A DNA stretch of 37,005 nucleotides from NCBI GenBank assembly GCA_038202795.1, contig JBBREQ010000014.1, positions 1 through 37,005 of the forward strand. Direction: 5' to 3'. Below, piece after piece: positions 24,771-32,563 of the stretch (positions are counted from its first letter, which is position 1; each line of letters opens with the position of its first letter). The stretch is from PHET01 sp038202795 (GTDB lineage Bacteria; Actinomycetota; Coriobacteriia; Anaerosomatales; PHET01). A program made the position numbers and the translations under genes. Under the pieces are notes generated by a model. That model made no database searches, was not told the origin of the DNA, and saw only the letters and a program-made list of their open reading frames with translations.

Positions 24771-25565
24771 ATGAAAGCCCAAGAGATCAGAAAGCGCGTA
24801 CTACCGCTGGTGCTCGTGCTTTTGCTGGCGGGCGGTGGCTGGTGGTGGTGGTGGAGCACCCACGAAAGCGGGGCAGCGGTTGCGACGCCCGCCCTGGGAG
24901 GCACCGGCACCATCGAGGCCGTCGAAGTGGCCGTGACCCCGCAGACCGCGGGTCGCATCATCGAACTGACTACCGATGAGGGCACTGCGGTGAAGAAGGG
25001 CGAGGTGCTCTACCGGCTCGACGATACACTGCCCCGGCTCCAAATCGATCAAGCCCAGGCCGGCGTCGATGCCGCCAAGGCCAACGACAAGCACGTGCGC
25101 GCTGACAATGGTTCGAACAAGGCGGAGCGCGCGGCGGCCAAGGCGCAGTATGACCAGGCCAAGGTCGCTCTCAAGATGGCCAAGGTCCAACGTGGCTATA
25201 CCACGATCATCTCGCCGCTCGACGGCATCGTGACCAGTATCGCGGCTCGGCCGGGAGAGAACGCTCTACCGGGTTCGGCGCTCGCGATGGTGAGCGAGGT
25301 GAGCAGCCTTACGATCACCATCTACGTGCCGGAGGATCAGATTGGCAAAGCGACTGTGGGACAGGCCGGGAAGGTAACGGCTGACTCGCTGACCAAGGCC
25401 TACGTGGCCAAGGTCGAGTACGTCTCGTCTTCGGCGGAATTCGCGCCCTCATCGCTCGAGACCAAAGACCAGCGCGTGAAACTCGTCTACCAAGTGAAAC
25501 TGCGCATCACCGACGCGGACTCGAATCTCAAGCCGGGCATGCCTGCTGACGTGGAACTTCAGTGA
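24771..25565 (+). CDS. HlyD/YbhG-type membrane fusion protein
   Basis: The 264-residue protein has an N-terminal membrane helix ending in a Trp run (LPLVLVLLLAGGGWWWWW). Its biotinyl-lipoyl halves are GTIEAVEVAVTPQTAGRIIELTTDEGTAVKKGEVLYRLD and YTTIISPLDGIVTSIAARPGENALPGSALAMV. The helical hairpin is short, unlike that of the preceding protein. The C-terminal beta-barrel ends in LKPGMPADVELQ. It matches YbhG-like adaptors. AAGGAG lies upstream of the ATG. The stop overlaps the next ATPase gene. Confidence 0.87.
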   Translation: MKAQEIRKRVLPLVLVLLLAGGGWWWWWSTHESGAAVATPALGGTGTIEAVEVAVTPQTAGRIIELTTDEGTAVKKGEVLYRLDDTLPRLQIDQAQAGVDAAKANDKHVRADNGSNKAERAAAKAQYDQAKVALKMAKVQRGYTTIISPLDGIVTSIAARPGENALPGSALAMVSEVSSLTITIYVPEDQIGKATVGQAGKVTADSLTKAYVAKVEYVSSSAEFAPSSLETKDQRVKLVYQVKLRITDADSNLKPGMPADVELQ

Positions 25566-26557
25566 CCACCAGCTCCAACGCACAGCCGGCGCTCGACATC
25601 CGGGGTCTGTCCAAGATGTTTGAATCCGTCACAGCGGTCGACGACGTGACCATGTCGATCCCCAGGGGCGCGGTGTTTGGCCTCGTGGGTCCGGACGGTG
25701 CAGGTAAGTCCACGCTTATCAGGCTGCTTACCACCGTCATGATTCCCACCCAGGGTGACGCGCTCATCTTTGGCGACTCGGTGGTCCACGCCCGCGCGGC
25801 AGTCAAACCGCGCATCGGCTACATGTCGCAGGCCTTCTCGCTCTATGGTGACCTCACTGTGGCAGAGAACCTCGCGTTCTTCGCCGAGCTGCGGGGGGTC
25901 AAGCATTCAGACGTCCCCGCGCGCTCAGAGCGTCTTCTCGCCTTCTCGGGCCTCACTGAGTTCGCCAACCGGCAGGCGCAGTTCCTCTCGGGAGGCATGA
26001 AACAGAAGCTGGCGCTCGCGGTCACGCTCATCTCAGAACCGGAGCTGCTTTTCTTAGATGAGCCCACAACCGGTGTCGACCCCGTCTCGCGTCGTGAGTT
26101 CTGGCGGATCCTGTTCGATCTGAACCGCCAGGGCATGACGGTTTTCGTCGCGACGCCCTACATGGACGAGGCCGCGCGCTGTACCGAGATCGCCTTCATG
26201 TCCGAGGGCCGCATCATCTTGCGCGACACCCCCGAAGGCATGATCTCGCGGGTGCCCGGTAACGTCTTCAACGTGCACGTCGCTGACTACCACGCCGCCA
26301 TGCCCGTCCTGCGCGCGCTACCGTTCATCACGAGCGTCGAGGTTTCCGGCGATGTCATCCGTGTGCTTGCCGAGAAGGACTGCTCGGCTTCTGAGTGTGA
26401 AAGCCGCATTCGCGAGGCGCTACAGAAGGCGGGCTTCTCGGCAGGCGCTGTTGAGGGCTCGGCGGCGGATCTCGAGATGGCGTTCGCCACGCTGATTCCG
26501 GGCACGGACGCCGTCGAATTCGGGAAGACCGCTGCCGGCGCGGGGGTGCCGCGATGA
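25562..26557 (+). CDS. ABC exporter ATPase, equivalent to the N-terminal half of YbhF
   Basis: The GTG at 25562 overlaps the preceding stop. The 331-residue ATPase has Walker A GPDGAGKST (43-51), GYMSQAFSLYGDLTVAENL, signature LSGGMKQKLALA, Walker B LLFLDEPTTGVDP, and VFVATPYMDEAARC. The C-terminal 100 residues form the small regulatory domain of multidrug ATPases. In E. coli YbhF two ATPase domains are fused; here the LSGGM-type domain is alone and the second is a later gene (28840). It probably dimerises with that partner to power the two ABC-2 permeases. Confidence 0.87.
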   Translation: MTTSSNAQPALDIRGLSKMFESVTAVDDVTMSIPRGAVFGLVGPDGAGKSTLIRLLTTVMIPTQGDALIFGDSVVHARAAVKPRIGYMSQAFSLYGDLTVAENLAFFAELRGVKHSDVPARSERLLAFSGLTEFANRQAQFLSGGMKQKLALAVTLISEPELLFLDEPTTGVDPVSRREFWRILFDLNRQGMTVFVATPYMDEAARCTEIAFMSEGRIILRDTPEGMISRVPGNVFNVHVADYHAAMPVLRALPFITSVEVSGDVIRVLAEKDCSASECESRIREALQKAGFSAGAVEGSAADLEMAFATLIPGTDAVEFGKTAAGAGVPR

Positions 26558-27681
26558 GACGCACTCTGGCGATAATCCGCAAGGAGTTCATCCACATACG
26601 CAGGGACCCGCGGCTGTTGCTGATGGTGGTGATGCTGCCGCTGATCCAGCTGTTCCTTTTTTCCTACGCGGTCTCATTCGATGTCAAAGCCGTTCCCACG
26701 GCAGTGCTCGATCAGGACCACACTCAGACGAGTCGCCAGTATGTCGCGGCCCTCGAGCGGTCGAGCTACTTCCACGTGGTGGACCAGCTCTCGTCGATGT
26801 CGCAAGTCGACCAGGAATTCGAGGGCAACAAGACGCGTGTCGTGGTCATCGTGGGCGACGGATTCGGCAGCGACATGGCCGCGCAGCGTGCTGGCAAGGT
26901 CCAGGTGCTCATCGACGGGACCGAGCCCAACTCCGCGCAGGTGGCCTTGGGGACCTCGGCGGCATTGACGCGCGTGTTCTCCGGCAAGATTGCGCTCTCC
27001 CAGGCCGAGTACAGGGGCCTCGACCCCTCGAAGGCACCAGGACTCTCGACAGCAGTGCGCACGTGGTACAACCCCGAGAGCCGCTCGGCGAACTACTTCG
27101 TACCGGGGCTGATCGTCATATTGCTCACTACGGTGGCCATCCAGCAGACCGCGAATACGCTGGTGAAAGAGAAGGAGCAGGGGACCTACGAGCAGCTCAT
27201 AGTCTCGCCCATACATCGGCTCGAGCTGATGGTAGGCAAGATCACTCCGTGGGCCATCGTAAGCGTGCTCGAGATCGTCGGGGTTTCGGCAATAGGAATG
27301 GTGGCGTTCCAAATCCCGTTCCGCGGCTCGGTCCCGCTGTTTGGTCTGGGCAGCCTCCTCTACGTGGTCTGCTGCTTGGGGCTGGGTCTGCTGATCTCGG
27401 CGATAGCCCCCACGCTCGACTCAGCTAACCTCATTGCCGGCATGGCGGGCATCCTGCCGGGATTCATGCTCTCCGGCTTCATCTATCCCATCGATAGCAT
27501 GCCTCGCGCGCTTCAGATCGTGAGCTACCTGTTCCCCACGCGCTACTTCATGACCATCACGCGCACGCTCTTCCTCAAGGGCGGCGGCTTCGACGTTCTC
27601 TGGACTCAGTACGCGGCACTGGCGGCTTTCGCGGTTATCATCGTCTTCGCATCGACGCTGGTCTACAAAGAAAGGGCGTGA
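26554..27681 (+). CDS. ABC-2 type exporter permease (YbhS/YbhR-like), first
   Basis: The ATG overlaps the ATPase stop by four bases. The 375-residue protein has one N-terminal helix and a large external domain (about residues 45-170). Five helices follow, with the ABC-2 motifs TANTLVKEKEQGTYEQLIVSP, GMAGILPGFMLSGFIYPIDSMPRALQIVSYLFPTRYFM and a final helix. This is the usual topology of YbhS/YbhR. It would form the membrane path for an exported drug or lipid with the next permease. The stop overlaps the next gene. Confidence 0.9.
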   Translation: MRRTLAIIRKEFIHIRRDPRLLLMVVMLPLIQLFLFSYAVSFDVKAVPTAVLDQDHTQTSRQYVAALERSSYFHVVDQLSSMSQVDQEFEGNKTRVVVIVGDGFGSDMAAQRAGKVQVLIDGTEPNSAQVALGTSAALTRVFSGKIALSQAEYRGLDPSKAPGLSTAVRTWYNPESRSANYFVPGLIVILLTTVAIQQTANTLVKEKEQGTYEQLIVSPIHRLELMVGKITPWAIVSVLEIVGVSAIGMVAFQIPFRGSVPLFGLGSLLYVVCCLGLGLLISAIAPTLDSANLIAGMAGILPGFMLSGFIYPIDSMPRALQIVSYLFPTRYFMTITRTLFLKGGGFDVLWTQYAALAAFAVIIVFASTLVYKERA

Positions 27682-28808
27682 TGCCCATGTCGTGGCGCCG
27701 CATCCGCCTGCTCATCTGGAAGGAGTTCCTGCAGCTTCGGCGTGACAAAGCGCTCCTCAGGTTGATCTTCATAGCGCCGATCCTGCAGTTGTTTTTGTTC
27801 GGATATGTGGTGGGGGCCGACATCCAGAATCTTCAGCTCGCGGTGCTGGATCACGACCAGACCACGCAGTCGCGTCAGGTGAGCGAGGCGTTCACCGCCT
27901 CGCGCTACTTCGAGCTCGCCGCACGCGTCACAACCGAAGGCGAGCTCAAGACGGTGATGGATGGTAATAGGGCCTCGGTCGCCATCGAGATCCCTGCAGG
28001 CTTCGCCGATTCGATCGCGCGGAGGAGGCCCACAACGCTGGGCGTCATCGTGGACGGCTCGGATGGCCGCGTCGCGCAGCTCGCCGGTTCCTACGCATCG
28101 GGAATCACACAAGAGCTGAGCAAGCGGTTCTACGGGGATGCGGCCAGTCGCATACAACTCGCAAGCATCGACCTACGCACACGCGTGCTGTACAACCCCT
28201 CGCTTCGGGCCATCAACACGATGGTCCCCGGGCTACTCGCGATGCTCATTTTGATGTCGACAAGCATGGTCATGAGCCAAGCGGTGGTAAAGGAGCGCGA
28301 GCATGGCACGCTCGAACAACTCTTCGTGACGCCCATCGCCCGCAGCGAGTACCTCGCGGGCAAGCTCATCCCGTACGCCATTGTGGGCATTGTGCAGGTC
28401 GGCGTCGTGTTCACCGTAGGGACGTGGTGGTTCCAAGTCCCGTTCCGCGGATCGTACCTGGTCATCGGAGCCGGGCTTGGGCTGTTCCTGCTGTGCACGC
28501 TGGGCATGGGCCTGCTCATCAGCCTCATATCACGCACGCGCGCCCAAGCGCAGCAGCTCGTACTGTTCATACAGATGCCGCAGATGATCCTATCGGGCTT
28601 CATGTTCCCGCTTGAGGCGCTCCCCGGCTGGCTCTACGCCGTGACGTTCGCGATCCCCCTGCGCTACATCTTGGCGATCATGCGCGCGAGCTTCCTGAAG
28701 GGTTCAGGCTTCGTGGCCCTGTGGCCGCAGTTCGCCGCGCTTGCCGCCTTTGCCACGCTCATATTCGGTCTCGGTCTATCCCGCTTCCGCAAACAACTGT
28801 CCGACTGA
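27681..28808 (+). CDS. ABC-2 type exporter permease (YbhS/YbhR-like), second
   Basis: The ATG at 27681 shares a base with the previous stop (TGATG) and follows AAAGGG; a GTG at 27678 is one codon earlier. The 375-residue protein has the same layout as its neighbour: LLIWKEFLQLRRDKALL, an external domain, then SQAVVKEREHGTLEQLFVTPI, and MPQMILSGFMFPLEALPGWLYAVTFAIPLRYIL. The two permeases are homologous and probably form a heterodimer. The second ATPase follows 31 bp later. Confidence 0.9.
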   Translation: MPMSWRRIRLLIWKEFLQLRRDKALLRLIFIAPILQLFLFGYVVGADIQNLQLAVLDHDQTTQSRQVSEAFTASRYFELAARVTTEGELKTVMDGNRASVAIEIPAGFADSIARRRPTTLGVIVDGSDGRVAQLAGSYASGITQELSKRFYGDAASRIQLASIDLRTRVLYNPSLRAINTMVPGLLAMLILMSTSMVMSQAVVKEREHGTLEQLFVTPIARSEYLAGKLIPYAIVGIVQVGVVFTVGTWWFQVPFRGSYLVIGAGLGLFLLCTLGMGLLISLISRTRAQAQQLVLFIQMPQMILSGFMFPLEALPGWLYAVTFAIPLRYILAIMRASFLKGSGFVALWPQFAALAAFATLIFGLGLSRFRKQLSD

Positions 28809-28839
28809 CACGACACCCGAAAGGAAGTCGCTGAGCCTC

Positions 28840-29877
28840 ATGGCACCGCTATTCTCAAACAGATCAGCTGCCGAGAAGACCTCCCACACCGCATCCAGCG
28901 TTGCCGCGGTGAAGAGCGCCGAGCCACAAGACGCGGTGGTCGTCTCGGCGCTGAGGAAGACCTTCGGCGATTTCGTCGCGGTCGACTCGATCGACTTGAA
29001 CGTCAAGCGGGGTGAGATCTTTGGCTTCCTCGGCCCCAACGGATCGGGCAAGACGACCACCATCCGCATGCTCTGCGGCACCATCGCACCCACCTCGGGC
29101 TCGGCGAGGGTGATGGGCTACGACATAGCTACGCAGCCCGAGAAGGTGCGCGGTCAGATTGGCTACATGTCGCAGAAGTTCTCGCTGTTCTCGGACCTTA
29201 CGGTCGAGGAGAACTTGCGCTTCTATGGGGGGATATACGGCCTTGAGCCTGAGCGTTTCGCTGAGCGCCGAGAGTACATCCTCACCATGGCGAACCTGCG
29301 TGGGCGCGAAAACGAGCGCACGTCGAACCTCTCGGTAGGCTGGAAGCAGCGCCTCGCCCTTGGCTGCGCGACGATCCACGAACCACGGGTGCTCTTCCTC
29401 GACGAGCCCACATCAGGAGTGGACCCCAACGCCCGCCGGCAGTTCTGGGAGCTGCTCTACGAGCTCGCGCGCAACGGAGTGACGCTGTTCGTTACCACGC
29501 ACTACATGGACGAGGCGACCCACTGCAACCGGCTGGCATTCATGTACCGCGGCAAGATCATCGCCGAGGGAACGCCCGCCAAGATCAAGGAGCAGCACGG
29601 CTCCGAGAACATCCTCGGCGTACGTGGTGCGGACTCTCAGCGTGTCCTCGAGTTCCTGGAGAGCCGTCTCGATCTGCACGAGGTGTACGTGGCAGGCGCC
29701 ACGGTCCACGCGGTGGCGTCCGAGGGCGTTTCAGGCGCTGCGGTTCTCAGCGCCGAGGCGTTGCGACAGGTGCTGGTTACCGAGGGCTTCTCGGCGGCCC
29801 AGGTCTTCGCGGTCGAGCCCACGCTCGAAGACGTGTTCGTGCACCTCGTCTCACGCGAGAGGGAGAGGGCCGAGTGA
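28840..29877 (+). CDS. ABC exporter ATPase, equivalent to the C-terminal half of YbhF
   Basis: The ATG at 28840 follows AAGGAAG, somewhat distantly. The 345-residue protein has a disordered N-terminal 35 residues, then Walker A GPNGSGKTT, GYMSQKFSLFSDLTVEENL, a signature altered to LSVGWKQRLALG, and Walker B LFLDEPTSGVDP. The GWKQRL form instead of LSGGM is what the second ATPase domain of YbhF carries. With the ATPase at 25562 it gives a two-gene YbhF. The gene ends inside the TetR start (GTGATG). Confidence 0.87.
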   Translation: MAPLFSNRSAAEKTSHTASSVAAVKSAEPQDAVVVSALRKTFGDFVAVDSIDLNVKRGEIFGFLGPNGSGKTTTIRMLCGTIAPTSGSARVMGYDIATQPEKVRGQIGYMSQKFSLFSDLTVEENLRFYGGIYGLEPERFAERREYILTMANLRGRENERTSNLSVGWKQRLALGCATIHEPRVLFLDEPTSGVDPNARRQFWELLYELARNGVTLFVTTHYMDEATHCNRLAFMYRGKIIAEGTPAKIKEQHGSENILGVRGADSQRVLEFLESRLDLHEVYVAGATVHAVASEGVSGAAVLSAEALRQVLVTEGFSAAQVFAVEPTLEDVFVHLVSRERERAE

Positions 29878-30500
29878 TGGCTGAGCGCGAAGAGGCGACT
29901 CCACTCGTATTCGGCGGTGAGGTGACGGGCCGCAAAGGACAGATCCTCGCAGCAGCTCTCGATGTATTCGCCGAGAAGGGCTACGAAGGCGGCTCGATGC
30001 GAGAGATTGCATCGCATGTGGGAGTGAGTGAGGCCGCTCTCTATCGTCACTTCACCGGCAAAGAGGCCATCTTCCACGCGCTGATCGAGGCGTTTGGCGT
30101 CGCGGTACGCCACGAAGCGCTTCCCAAGTTGCGGGCGGTGCGTGCCGAGACGCTCGAATCCGACCTGCGTGAGTTGTTGGTGGACCGGCGGCGCACGGCC
30201 CGCAGTGTCGAGCCGGCGCTGCGCGTGATTCTACCGGTGGTACTACGCAATCGGGAGTGGATCAAAGAGATGAAGGAGCGTGTGGGCAGGCCCGCACTCG
30301 CCGCACTCCTCGAGAAGGTGATCGTGCTCGATACCGAACTGGACGTAGAGAACGCCGAGGCGACTCGCGCTGATCGCGTCAGGATGTTGGTGTCCCTGAT
30401 CGCCGGCTATCTGGCGACCACGTTTGCTCTGGAAGACGAACGCGACGACGCGATGATCGAAGCGGTGCTGCGCGTGATGCGCTGGGATGTGGCACAGTAG
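29877..30500 (+). CDS. TetR-family transcriptional regulator of the efflux operon
   Basis: The ATG at 29877 overlaps the ATPase stop (TGATG); the GTG at 29874 is also possible. The 207-residue protein has a TetR helix-turn-helix near residues 20-65: GQILAAALDVFAEKGYEGGSMREIASHVGVSEAALYRHFTGKEAIF. The C-terminal helices make the ligand pocket and dimer surface. As last gene of the operon it most likely represses the promoter at 23244-23307 until the exported compound binds. It corresponds to CecR/YbiH beside ybhGFSR in E. coli. Confidence 0.88.
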   Translation: MAEREEATPLVFGGEVTGRKGQILAAALDVFAEKGYEGGSMREIASHVGVSEAALYRHFTGKEAIFHALIEAFGVAVRHEALPKLRAVRAETLESDLRELLVDRRRTARSVEPALRVILPVVLRNREWIKEMKERVGRPALAALLEKVIVLDTELDVENAEATRADRVRMLVSLIAGYLATTFALEDERDDAMIEAVLRVMRWDVAQ

Positions 30501-30511
30501 CTCCGACGTTC

Positions 30512-30540
30512 GTGACATATATGGTTGACATATATGTCAC
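30512..30540 (+). promoter_or_regulatory. Perfect inverted repeat at the second vapBC promoter
   Basis: GTGACATATATG (30512-30523) and CATATATGTCAC (30529-30540) are perfect complements across five bases. The right arm overlaps a -35 (TTGACA, 30525-30530); TACGCT (30549-30554) could be the -10. It is the likely autorepression site for the RHH antitoxin. Confidence 0.6.
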
Positions 30541-30560
30541 TAGGAGATTACGCTCGGGCC

Positions 30561-30845
30561 ATGAAGAAGACGATGATGTATCTCCCTGATGATCTGCACC
30601 GGTTCTTGGTGCGCGAGGCCGCCGCGCGCGGGTCATCGATGGCGGAAATCGCCCGCGAGGCCATCACTCAGTACCGCGCACGCACGGCTGAAGCAGAGGG
30701 CAGTCAAGTGGCCGCCCTCTTTGGCGTGCTCTCTGACACGGACCCAGCGACCGATCTAGCGATGCACGTCGATGACACGCTCGAGGAGTACTACGGCGAG
30801 GGTGGCGCGTTTCAGACGGGTGGCATAGATGCGTGCACTGATTGA
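30561..30845 (+). CDS. Ribbon-helix-helix antitoxin (VapB/CopG type)
   Basis: The ATG at 30561 begins MKKTMMYLPDDLHRFLVREAAARGSSMAEIAREAITQY, the ribbon strand and two helices of a CopG/Arc repressor. ATGs at 30534 and earlier lie within the operator. AGGAG is 14 bases away, and the promoter would start transcription at or very near this ATG, so leaderless translation is possible. The 94-residue product has an acidic tail for toxin binding. The toxin gene overlaps its end by 17 bases. This pair is a different antitoxin class from that at 2849. Confidence 0.82.
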   Translation: MKKTMMYLPDDLHRFLVREAAARGSSMAEIAREAITQYRARTAEAEGSQVAALFGVLSDTDPATDLAMHVDDTLEEYYGEGGAFQTGGIDACTD

Positions 30846-31239
30846 TTCGAGCGTCTTTATCGCCGCAGCACGGTCGAACGAGACGCATCATCAGCGCGCG
30901 CGACTCGCTCTTGAGGCCTACGCTCCCGGAGGCTTGGCTACGCCGGTCACCATCCTGGCCGAGACCATGAGCTTCATTGGCGCGCGGTTGGGAATCGACG
31001 AGCAGCGCCGGTTCTGGGACGCGTTCATGGCTTCGGGAATCGAGCTGATCGCTGTTGATGCCCAGTTGCTCGAAGCGGCGCGCGAGGTTGACCGCGGCTA
31101 CGCCGGACGCGCCTTCGGATTCGCGGACTGCACCCTGCTGGCGGCCTGCGAGCGCGAGCACGTTTCGCACGTGCTGAGCTTCGACACGCGCCTCTCGGCA
31201 TACAAGCCGTCGTTTGCCCCTGCGATCATCTTGCCCTAG
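30829..31239 (+). CDS. PIN-domain ribonuclease toxin (VapC type)
   Basis: The ATG at 30829 lies inside the antitoxin gene. The 136-residue PIN protein has D6 (ALIDSSVFIAAA), E45 (ILAETMSF), D100 (GFADCTLLAACE) and D119 (SFDTRLSAY), the full acidic set for RNA cleavage. The partner's RHH fold and the overlap make a type II toxin-antitoxin pair. It differs clearly from the PIN protein at 3085, so the two modules are not recent copies. Confidence 0.86.
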   Translation: MRALIDSSVFIAAARSNETHHQRARLALEAYAPGGLATPVTILAETMSFIGARLGIDEQRRFWDAFMASGIELIAVDAQLLEAAREVDRGYAGRAFGFADCTLLAACEREHVSHVLSFDTRLSAYKPSFAPAIILP

Positions 31240-31273
31240 CGCGCGCCGACTGCGGAAAGGGAACACACCTCTC

Positions 31274-31588
31274 ATGAGCAACTCGCCCGTCACGGTGCGC
31301 GTGTTTGGCAGCCTGCAGCAGTTCCGCAAGGAGCGCGGGCTGTCGTGCGATTTCGAGGCGCAGGTTCCCCAGGAGGGTGTCGCCGCACGTGAGCTCGCGC
31401 TCTCCCTCGACATACCTCCCGAGAAGATCGAAGGCGTGTTCGTGAACCACATAGTGCACGGCATCAACGTGCGCGTGAACCCGGGCGACAGGGTGGCGTT
31501 TGTCCCCTTCGACACACCCGGTCCTCACCGGGTGTTCCTGGGGCTCTACGACGCAGGCAAAGAAGGCGACGGCAGCGCGGTAGGGTAG
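31274..31588 (+). CDS. MoaD/ThiS-like ubiquitin-fold protein without C-terminal GG
   Basis: The ATG at 31274 is the first that precedes the fold (VTVRVFGSLQQFRKERG). The 104-residue protein has ubiquitin-fold signatures VFVNHIVHGINVRVNPGDRVAFVPFD, like MoaD or the ubiquitin-like domain of Mut7-C proteins. It then runs on for about 24 residues (PHRVFLGLYDAGKEGDGSAVG) and ends in VG rather than GG. It therefore cannot be thiocarboxylated in the usual way unless processed. It converges with the ThiF-like gene 32 bp away. Confidence 0.65.
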   Translation: MSNSPVTVRVFGSLQQFRKERGLSCDFEAQVPQEGVAARELALSLDIPPEKIEGVFVNHIVHGINVRVNPGDRVAFVPFDTPGPHRVFLGLYDAGKEGDGSAVG

Positions 31589-31620
31589 TGCGATGCGTGC
31601 ACGTGACGCGGCTCGCAACC

Positions 31621-32250
31621 TTACGGCTCTTCGTAGCCCAGCAATATCCGGATTGCCGCATGTGCTTGGTGCGCGGCAGCGACCGCGACGCGGCTCGCGA
31701 GCAGCGGTAAGTTGTCGGCCACGTCGCTCTCCATGTCGCCCGACAGGTAGAGCCCGTAGGCGATGCGCTCGGTCACAATCGTGTTCGCCGAGTCGAAGCC
31801 GGCAATGCCCGATGCCGATACCACCGGCACGTCAGGGCGCTCGCGAAGCAGCACCGTGACGATCATCGCCTTGGTCTCGGCGCAGTCCACGGCCTCGATC
31901 ACGACGTCGGCCCCCGCCACCAGCTCGACTACGTTGTCCGGGGACGCGCAGGTCTGATGCAGGCGCAGCGTCACGTCCGGATTGATGCGCAGGAGTGTCT
32001 CGGCGAGCGCGTCTGTCTTGGCACGGCCCAGCTGGTCGCGGAAGAACAGCTGGCGGTTCAGGTTGGACTCGACGATCACGTCGAAGTCGATCAGCGTGAG
32101 CGTTCCCACTCCAGAGCGCACCAGCATCGATGCGGCGTTGCTCCCCAGCCCGCCGCAGCCGATGAGTGCCACATGACTCGCGGCCAAGCGCTCGCGCACG
32201 CCAGCATCATCGTGAGACGCGACGGGCTCGTCGTGGCGGGCGGGCTCCAC
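31621..32250 (-). CDS. ThiF/MoeB-type adenylyltransferase (short form)
   Basis: The GTG at 32250 is six bases after the MoaD-like stop and is preceded by GGGAGG. The 209-residue E1-like protein has the ATP loop LIGCGGLGSNAASML, then LIDFDVIVESNLNRQLFF with the conserved Arg, and VIEAVDCAETKAMIV. The zinc-binding CxxC pairs and rhodanese domain of full-length MoeB are missing, as in short ThiF proteins of AOR clusters. It should adenylate the C-terminus of the neighbouring MoaD-like protein. An activating cysteine is not obvious. Confidence 0.82.
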   Translation of the reverse strand: MEPARHDEPVASHDDAGVRERLAASHVALIGCGGLGSNAASMLVRSGVGTLTLIDFDVIVESNLNRQLFFRDQLGRAKTDALAETLLRINPDVTLRLHQTCASPDNVVELVAGADVVIEAVDCAETKAMIVTVLLRERPDVPVVSASGIAGFDSANTIVTERIAYGLYLSGDMESDVADNLPLLASRVAVAAAHQAHAAIRILLGYEEP

Positions 32251-32256
32251 CTGCGC

Positions 32257-32496
32257 TCAGCCTCCCGCTACGGGCGGGAAGATCGCGAGGCGGTCGCCAG
32301 CGGATAACGTGTACTCATCGGCGGCATGGCGCCCGTTCACGAACACGACCCGCGGCGCGTCAGGCAGGGCCAGCTGCGCGATGACGCCCGCTACCGTTGT
32401 GCCCTGGGCGATTTCGAGCGGACGCGACTGGCGGCCGCCTTGGCCATCAGGCTGGTAGACCGAGAGGTATGCGAAGAGTGCGACATCGATTGTCAT
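32257..32496 (-). CDS. MoaD-like sulfur-carrier protein ending in GG
   Basis: The ATG at 32496 has GAGG nine bases upstream. The 79-residue ubiquitin-fold protein reads VALFAYLSVYQPDG, VVFVNGRHAADEYTLSAGDRLAIFPPVAGG and ends in Gly-Gly, the tail that ThiF/MoeB enzymes adenylate. It is a MoaD-type sulfur carrier for pterin cofactor synthesis, here probably the tungsten or molybdenum pterin of the AOR encoded 67 bp upstream. The ThiF-like gene follows six bases downstream, which gives a three-gene AOR-MoaD-ThiF set. Confidence 0.85.
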   Translation of the reverse strand: MTIDVALFAYLSVYQPDGQGGRQSRPLEIAQGTTVAGVIAQLALPDAPRVVFVNGRHAADEYTLSAGDRLAIFPPVAGG

Positions 32497-32563
32497 GGGA
32501 TGAAACCTCGCGACCCCCATGCCGCCGCTGTGTGCAGGCGACACGGGGGTCTGCTCGGCAGGG

